Source: Gibbula magus
Lineage: Eukaryota; Mollusca; Gastropoda; Trochida; Trochidae
Assembly (NCBI GenBank): GCA_936450465.1
Contig: OW388300.1
Coordinates: 22,259,232 to 22,323,231, forward strand
Direction of reading: 5' to 3'
DNA length: 64,000 nt
Made by a program: the position numbers and the translations under genes. Below are positions 35,240 to 64,000 of this stretch, one piece after another; the stretch's first letter is position 1, and each line of letters opens with the position of its first letter. The notes under the pieces were generated by a model. It did not search any database. It was not told the origin of the DNA and worked only from the letters and a program-made list of their open reading frames with translations.

Positions 35240-35490
35240 AATTTGTGACCCGGGTCTTATACTGTGTTGTGTCCTTGGGCAAGGCACTTCATCCACATTG
35301 CACTCAGTCCACCCAGCTGTCTAAATGGGTACATGAACAGGGGAAGTACGGACCTATATGGTCGCGCGGAGCGCTTAGTAGCAGCGCCGAAAGTACTATT
35401 CCTTCAGGGTAATAATGTACTGCCACTGAACAGCATTGCGCTGGATATTAGGCGTTAAAATTATCATTATTATTTTTGTTATTATTACTC
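35240..35490 (+). repeat. SINE-like element with GGGCAAGGCACTT domain and (ATT)n tail
   Basis: The segment TGTCCTTGGGCAAGGCACTT followed by CAGTCCACCCAGCTGTCTAA and ATGGGTAC is a conserved central domain seen in SINEs of many marine invertebrates. The element ends in an ATT-rich tail (35458-35490). The 5' head is not well preserved. Confidence 0.6.
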
Positions 35491-35984
35491 AGAGTGCAGT
35501 AAGATGCCTCCCTGAAGTTCCGATCATATACCATAACCTTTTCTGAAATATACTGCTTAATGTATTTGCCAATGGTAATCTGATTGCTTTCAATGCCTGA
35601 CTTTCAGAATGTATGTATTTGAGAGTTGTATGTATTTAACCTTGTTATGAATTGTATGTATGAAACCTTGTTATGAATTGCAATAGTTAAATTGAAGTTA
35701 TAATTGAGATTCAAATATGACAACAAAATTTTTAAAATAATACGCAACGTGTTTACACTTTGAATTAACGTTTGCGAGATTAGTTTCTTCGCTTGAGTTT
35801 ATTTCATTACATGTTCAGACGAGGGATAGGCTTTAAATAATGAATTACATCTGTTGTCGTTCTTCTACAGTAATCTCGGATGACATTAATGTAAATGTTA
35901 CAGTTTGTCGTGTTAGCTATGGGCGGACATGAATGGTCTAGTTTTTCATTAAGATTTGGCAAAGTCTACACGAATTGATATATG

Positions 35985-36063
35985 GTTGGGCTTTTTATTC
36001 AGTCAGGTTGTATTTAACCTAGGATATTGAACCCTATGGATTTATAATAAATAAATATTCAAG
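35985..36063 (+). promoter_or_regulatory. Possible proximal promoter/5' leader of the five-exon gene
   Basis: AT-rich sequence upstream of the start codon with TATA-like stretches (GATATATGG at about 35978; TTTATAATAAATAAATATTC just before the ATG). The base at -3 of the ATG is A, a favourable context. The transcription start cannot be placed. Confidence 0.25.
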
Positions 36064-57530
<21,467 letters not shown>

Positions 57531-57573
57531 ATGCGGCCATCTACAGAAGAAAGTTTCCCGAGGTTATGTTGGA

Positions 57574-57579
57574 AATAAA
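57574..57579 (+). terminator. Possible polyadenylation signal (proximal)
   Basis: AATAAA 44 bases after the stop codon of the five-exon gene. A second AATAAA lies at 57980-57985. Which is used cannot be told from sequence. Confidence 0.4.
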
Positions 57580-57979
57580 ACAGTAACTCAATTCAATTCT
57601 GTTTTATTATTAAAGTCTATGCATATTACACACAGATTCCAAACCGCCTTGGTCACCAAAGGGTTAATGTTCTTGGTGATAGATATTGGATATGTGTTAC
57701 ACGACGCCACTCAAAACTGTACTTGTTTACGAATTAATGGATCGCAGTAGAAAACATGACTATAACATTGCATGCAAACCACAACACCACTGTGCTCCAC
57801 CCGATATCATCCCGGAATGTTTCTTTGGAAAATAGTGTACTCAAGATTTATGACCGGATCGTCGACAACCTTTCAAAAGTACTCCAGTAATGTCGACAAT
57901 ATGCAACACCATGCAAACCACCACGCATGGTTAATAGTTAACTTAATACAACGCCTCAGGGATCTGGTGTTGTGATTAG

Positions 57980-57985
57980 AATAAA
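57980..57985 (+). terminator. Possible polyadenylation signal (distal)
   Basis: AATAAA about 450 bases after the stop codon, followed by AT-rich sequence. Confidence 0.35.
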
Positions 57986-58530
57986 GTGAAAGAACACGCA
58001 TCATATAGGATATAACATTTTAGTGCATTTCAACATTGTATGTAACAGACATTTAATGTTATATGTTTGTACATCAAACAGAGCATTGACATGATTTACT
58101 GTGTGTTATTACCCTTTAGATAAATGTGTTGAACTCTGACTGGTCAATGGCCAATGCATACGAAACCGTGTAGGCGGATTTGCCAGTGTACCATATGTAT
58201 GACCCGTGAAGACCTTAGATGGAATGAGGAAGTTAAACGGTTGCTCTCGACTCGGAAGTTCAGAATTAAAATTTCAACCTGTATACATTTTATATTTTGA
58301 CTGTGTCAATTAATTAATTCAATAAAAACATCTGACCCTCTAGTATTCTTTATGTAATAATTAACTTAAAATCGGTTATTTTTAGTCGCAGAGTTATCTC
58401 CCTTGGTACAAAGCGGTGAACTCTATGCAGTGTTTTCGCTGGGTTTTATTACACACGGAAATAGCTGTATAGCCTTTTTATTTGATCGGAAGATAAGTGA
58501 AATAAGTACAGATCTAAAGGGTAATAAATT
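57986..58530. other. Downstream of the five-exon gene, nothing recognised
   Basis: No further C-x-C exon with usable splice sites was found here. Confidence 0.35.
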
Positions 58531-58532
58531 CC

Positions 58533-58668
58533 TTACACAGTGTTTCGACAGGGTGTACGGGATTGTAAGACCCTTGTATATTCCGCATTTCCTTCGGCTG
58601 CGTTTCAGGAAAATAGTGAATATACAAGGGTCTTACAGCCCCGTACACCCTGTCAAAACACTGTGTAA
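58533..58668. repeat. Hairpin element (51-bp arms)
   Basis: TTACACAGTGTTTCGACAGG... (58533-58583) pairs with ...CCTGTCAAAACACTGTGTAA (58618-58668) with few mismatches, around a 34-base loop. Likely a small foldback MITE. Confidence 0.8.
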
Positions 58669-59234
58669 CTAATATAGTACATTATATGTGGACAGGTATT
58701 CACGATACAATAGATACACTATTCTATAGACTTCATTAACATTGCTCAAAGAAAGTTTTTGAGCAGAAATAAAATACTTGAAGGAAAACACATTTGACAC
58801 ATTTTTATAGATTGGGAAAAGTTTCCGAGTGTAAGGTACATGTATAATCAATAAGTGCAGCGTGGTCAACAAATTTAACAATTAAACAGAGTGGATATTG
58901 TGCAGTACAGTCATCTGATAATAATGTAAACCATAATTAGGAACAGACAGAACGCATCCCTGAACAAGCCCAGTGTTGTTTGTAACTGCTGGAGAGTGAC
59001 ACTTATTGACACGAACAAACTATCTCCTGTTTTTCAGAATATCACTTATCCATTTTATTATGGATAGAATGGAACTCATTTATGATTTGAAGTACAATGA
59101 GCTGAAGTTCAATTGTATTAAACTCTGATGAGAAATCAATGAAAATAGTTCGGGCATAAGACTTGTTTGGTTCCATGATGATTATACTTAAATTCCACTA
59201 CAACTTCAACTTCCTTTTTTCTCGAAAAAATCCC
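58669..59234. other. Intergenic, nothing recognised
   Basis: AT-rich, no gene or boundary seen. Confidence 0.4.
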
Positions 59235-60417
59235 CATCTTTGGTGGTATGAGAGTACATGTTACAATATCACACATGTTCACAGTAGTATGACAAATTTC
59301 CTAAACTGAATTCAAATCCTCGAAAACTGAATTCATATCCCCTAAAACAAATTTCATATCCTCTGAAACGGGCGACAAATCGCTTGAAAAGGACATTTCG
59401 GCCGCAATCCGGACCACAAATCAACGGAATGGTCAACATTTCGCCTAGCAAAATGGCGGCTCGGCAACAAGATAACGTAAAAGGAAGTGTTGTTTTCTTA
59501 TACTACGACTCTCATCTTCTACATTAGGAGTCGATATAAAGCGTAGAAAATCCTGAATGTAATAAACTCCAGATCTATGTCCTTTCATGTCATTTTCAGG
59601 CTTGCGATTCTACACATTTTGGTACCCAGATCGACCAAATTACGTTTGACCAATTGACGCGCGTCACACCAGGTGCATTGTCCGGTTTTCGATCAAAAAT
59701 CGAAACTTTTACCTTTATATCGTCAATATACAACATTTGCTATCATCAACGTGGCAATTTTCGGTAACATTCAGTACTTTTCGAATGATTAACATTTGGC
59801 ACCTGTGACCCACAACAACACAATGGATATACCTTTGGCTTTAATGACCAATTTGATCTTCAAGTTTGTGACTACTGCCCTTAATGTACCAATTGAACCA
59901 GGGTAAAATATCAAAAAACTCTATATAATATCAGTTAATGCCACATAATTACATAATAATATTGTTACACCTATTTCCGCGATTCTGAATGGTTGAGAAC
60001 TTTCAAGGCATGCAAGCATTTCTCGATGAACGCAGATAAGATGTGCATTCCTACCTCGTTAGGTCATACCTAGTGAAATCATAATCCATCGAACAAACGG
60101 TTGTTTCCAAAGTTGTATTCACCCTTGACATAAAAATAAGTGATGCTGGATCAAACGAACCATGCATGTAAGGTTATTAGGAACCGCATTTAATGTTTAA
60201 CCAATCCTAAAAGAAATACTATATGAATATATATTTAAAACAGGGTCTTTGTTCAAGTTTACAGTCAGAATATATTCAAATGGTAGTTAAAAGAATAAGT
60301 AACACCGATTTCATCCTACAGAATGAACATGTTTCAACTTTATCCTCAGGGAAACATGTAGGAGGAAATCGGCGTTACTTATTCTTTCAACTACCATTTG
60401 AAATATATATATATATT

Positions 60418-60470
<53 letters not shown>

Positions 60471-60601
60471 ATGAGTTGCTTCTCACGTGCAGTAAGGTTA
60501 TATATAGAAAATGTTAAACATCAGATGGTTTTGACTGGATCAATCTTCTTTAATGCAATACGATCATCTTTGGTGGTATGAGAGTACATGTTACAATATC
60601 A
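59235..60601. mobile_element. Interspersed repeat, copy B, between 37-bp direct repeats
   Basis: CATCTTTGGTGGTATGAGAG and the following 17 bases occur at 59235-59271 and again at 60565-60601, exactly. Between them is the repeat also found at 54672-56005. It includes the hairpin (60277-60400), a (TA)n tract (60402-60470) and a tail related to 36330-36476. The direct repeats could be a long target duplication. Confidence 0.65.
60402..60470. repeat. (TA)n microsatellite
   Basis: TA tract with one TTTGA interruption near 60416. Confidence 0.9.
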
Positions 60602-61322
60602 ATCATAATGTACACTATGTCAAAATGGTGGTAGGTACAAAACAACTTATTTAATTATGTTATTAGTTAGGTTTCTTAGCTTTTGAAATTGTAGTCAAGT
60701 GTGAAGAATAGTTGTCTATAAGATGCAATAATTGCGAAGTTAATTGCTGGGACATAAGCTTTTCTAGTAGGACAACGAAAAATAAAGGGAAATTCATATA
60801 CAATTATGGTGAGTCGTATAATAGATGTACATGTTCTATTTTATCTTTGTTTTTTTAATACTAACGTACATGTAATGTTTCGACAGGCAAACAGGGATTA
60901 CAAAATCTGGATTTTAACAACTAATATACTTAGGTAATTAAAGATAGGCATCGAATGAAGGTCTAATCTTAAATGCATTTGCCATATTGTCCCTTCGAAC
61001 TTCTTTCGATATCTTTCCTACATTTTTGTTAAAAATGATCTTTTAGAGTAATTTAGTTTATTCAACAAATTAATTAGTTGTAACAACATCAACACGCTTG
61101 GGTGAATCCATGTGTCCACAATCCGGGTAATCAGTTCATTTCTAATTGTCGACATTATGCAACATTTAAAATTCCGTTTCTCGATGAACCGGGCTGACAC
61201 TGTGTGCAACAAGTTGTAATCCTCAACATTTTCCAATAATTGACACCACAAATAAATTCAAGTTCCGGTGTCATACCATTACACACTAGTTTTCTCCTTT
61301 GATAACATAACACATTTTGTTA
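60602..61322. other. Intergenic, nothing recognised
   Basis: AT-rich, no gene or boundary seen. Confidence 0.4.
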
Positions 61323-61328
61323 GGAATG

Positions 61329-62882
61329 TACGAAAGCCTACAAGGGCCAAATTCAATGACAACATTTTTTTTCAAAAGTTGTAGTTTCAACTTTTAAAGA
61401 TGTAATTACAAGTTTAGAAAGTTGTATATTCAAGTTTTAAAGTTGTATATTCAAGTTTTAAAGTTGTTATTACAACTTTTAAAGTTGTAATTACAACTTT
61501 AAAAGGTGTAATTACAAGTTCAGAAAGTTGTATATTCAAGTTTTGAAGTTTTAATATGACTAAGTAGATCTGATATATGACTAAGTAGATATGATATTTG
61601 ACTAAGTCGATCTGCTTTATGACTAAGTCGATCTGATATATGACTAAGTAGACATGATATATGATACAGTAGATCTGATATATGATAAAGTAGACCTGAT
61701 ATATGACAAAGTAGACCTGATATATGACTAAGTCGATCTGATATATGACTAAGTAGATCTGATATATGATAAAGTAGATCTGATATATGATAAAGTAGAT
61801 CTGGTATATGATAAAGTAGACATGATATATGACTAAGTAGATCTGATATATGACTAAGTAGACTTGATATATGACTAAGTAGACATGATATATGATAAAG
61901 TAGACCTGATATATGATTAAGTAGACATGATATATGATAAAGTAGACCTGATATATGATAAAGTAGATCTGATATATGATAAAGTAGATCTGATATATGA
62001 TAAAGTAGACTTGATATATGACTAAGTAGACATGATATATGATAAAGTAGACCTGATATATGATAAAGTAGATCTGATATATGATAAAGTAGACTTGATA
62101 TATGACTAAGTAGACATGATATATGATAAAGTAGACCTTATATATGATAAAGTAGATCTGATATATGATAAAGTAGACTTGATATATGACTAAGTAGACA
62201 TGATATATGATAAAGTAGACTTGATATATGACTAAGTAGACATGATATATGATAAAGTAGACCTGATATATGACTAAGTAGATCTGATATACGACTAAGT
62301 TGATCTGATATATGATAAAGTACATCTGGTATATGATAAAGTCGATCTGATATATGATTTTTTAATCTTGAATATATAACTTTTAAAAGTTGAATATATA
62401 ACTTTTAAAAGTTGAATATACAACTTTTAAAACTTGTAATTTCACCTTTAAAAGTTGTAATTACAACTTTCAAACTTGAATATACAACTTTTAAAACTTG
62501 AATGTATAACTTTTAAAACTTGAATATACAACTTTTAAAAGTTGAATATACAACTTTTAAAACTTGTAATTTCATCTTTACAAATTGTAATTACACCTTT
62601 TAAACTTGAATATTAAATTTTTTAAAGTTGTAATTACACCTTTTAAAGTTGTAATTACAACTTTCAAACTTGAATATACAACTTTTAAAACTTGAATATA
62701 TAACTTTTAAAACTTGAATATATAACTTTTAAAAGTTGAATATACAACTTTAAAACTTGTAATTTCATCTTTACAAGTTGTAATTAAAACTTTAAAACTT
62801 GAATATACACATTTTTAAAGTTGAAATAACAACTTTAAAAAAAACATGTTGTCACTGAGTTTGGCCCTTGTAGGCTTTCGTA
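61329..62882. mobile_element. Second foldback-like element (1554 bp)
   Basis: The termini TACGAAAGCCTACAAGGGCC (61329) and their exact complement (ending 62882) are the start of ~45-bp inverted repeats. They are flanked by GGAATG on both sides (61323-61328, 62883-62888), a 6-bp target duplication. Inside each end are inverted blocks of AAAGTTGTAATTACAACTTT-type repeats (61385-61545 and 62360-62840). The middle is an array of about 38 units of 21 bp (GATATATGATAAAGTAGACC-type, 61555-62355). The 303-residue minus-strand frame over the array is a product of the repeat. Confidence 0.85.
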
Positions 62883-62888
62883 GGAATG

Positions 62889-64000
62889 CAACATTCCCTG
62901 TGCTCCTGTGCTCTCATAGGGGCTGAGTGCCTTACTCAAGAAATATTATGTAAAACATTTCTGATAATGCTCCCCTCAACTTACCAAGAACTATAAACAA
63001 TACATCTAACAAAGTATCTAATATTCAACCATCCCTTTTCGAGCATATGTCAGTCAGTAAACAAACTTTGACTGGAAAAGTCCTGCCCCGGTCAAGCTTG
63101 ACTTGATATAGGGGGAAACATTGGTTGTACTATCATTACTATAGTAATTTGATATCCGAATGTCCAAGTACAAATGAGTATTACTGATTTTTGTATATCA
63201 TAATATATTTTTACATTGAATATTCGTTGACCATGTCATCAATGTTTTTTATGCAATTATTTTATCTATTTTTCACGAACCCAATAATACAATTTCTCTT
63301 GCTGTAAAGTCGCATTAGTCGATCATAGGTAACACGTTAAGAGCTGAACGTCGATTGAATAATTAGGAAGCATATATGAAGAAGAGAATAGTCATTGTTG
63401 GATTGAAGAAGAAGTACAGAATGCAAGGAGAGTAATTGTGTTGGTCGACTTGCGCCAACTATCCAACCTGGTTGCCACTTTAGACTTGATCTGCTTAAAT
63501 TGTCAGCCACTTACGAAAAAAAATCCAATAGATAGGGATTTGTAAGGTACGGAGCCCATGCTTATGATCATTCCTACAGATTAGTCAATTACTCATACGT
63601 TTCTTTAAAAGACATGTCTGTGCATGATCACTTACAGAATTCTGCATGACATGCAATAAGTTTATTTCATTTTGTTGTTTTATTGTTAAATTGTTTATTT
63701 TAATCTGACATTTGTTAACATAGTCGAAAAGAACGGCCACACTGTCTCGACTTAAAGATGCACATTTCTTTAACTTAATATTTCTAACGCATATGTCCAT
63801 TCATTTAATTCGGTAAGAAATTCATTCAACAAACTTATCAAACTTGAATGTTCACGCTCATAGCATAGTACTCTCCTAAACTGACCGCATTCTTTTGTTG
63901 ATATCCACAATCCGCGATGTTACCAATCGTTCACCTCACACCCACATTCCTTCTTTACTACGAGATTTCACACGAAAAAAGTACTGTTTAGTCCGCAGCA
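62889..64000. other. Intergenic, nothing recognised
   Basis: AT-rich with no convincing gene, RNA or element structure up to the window end. Confidence 0.4.

Noticed and set aside
61414..62325. 303-residue frame of YQIYFIIYQVY type
   Set aside because: Translation of the 21-bp tandem array inside the small foldback element; period 7 residues, no other support.

Overview
This is an AT-rich, intron-rich and transposon-dominated stretch of animal nuclear DNA, most likely from a bivalve mollusc. The grounds are a mollusc-type tRNA-SINE tail, Penelope-like and several LINE lineages, and 'pearl'/HINE-like elements with (GGAC)n blocks and TGACCTTGA motifs. Assignment below phylum is not possible from the sequence alone. 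There are no bacterial-type operons.

Layout: 1-7515 holds a SINE tail, an ACGAA/TTCGT-rich block, a 5'-truncated LINE reverse transcriptase, a decayed Penelope-like element on the minus strand with an insertion in it, and a TA-flanked MITE. 7522-34913 is the most striking part. A ~13 kb foldback-like element has long inverted arms made of short tandem repeats. A second copy of the same element (21756-34696) is inserted inside the right arm of the first. The inner copy is flanked by a perfect 6-bp duplication CTATCG and the outer copy by GTTATA. Each copy carries the same cargo: a LINE 3' fragment, a ~67-bp minisatellite, and a pearl/HINE-like element. The copies differ by an L1-like insertion (outer only) and a pogo/Tigger-like MITE (inner only). 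At the orthologous site the outer copy has TA-CAG-TA, the expected excision footprint. No transposase is recognisable in either copy.

35240-58000 carries the one convincing host gene. It has five phase-1 exons (36064-57530) that join into an uninterrupted 209-residue secreted protein: a signal peptide plus four domains with strict spacing C-x(23-25)-C-x(10)-C-x-C. Domains 2 to 4 are essentially one exon each. Its introns are full of elements: two SINEs, a second Penelope remnant, TA MITEs, and a nearly full-length L1/Tx1-type LINE that is itself split by a HINE-like element and a MITE.

58000-64000 contains inverted-repeat elements, a repeat flanked by 37-bp direct repeats, and a second, 1.55 kb foldback-like element (61329-62882). 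That element also has a 6-bp duplication, and its terminus resembles that of the 13 kb element. Apart from the five-exon gene, all long open frames are transposon proteins or low-complexity translations of tandem repeats.
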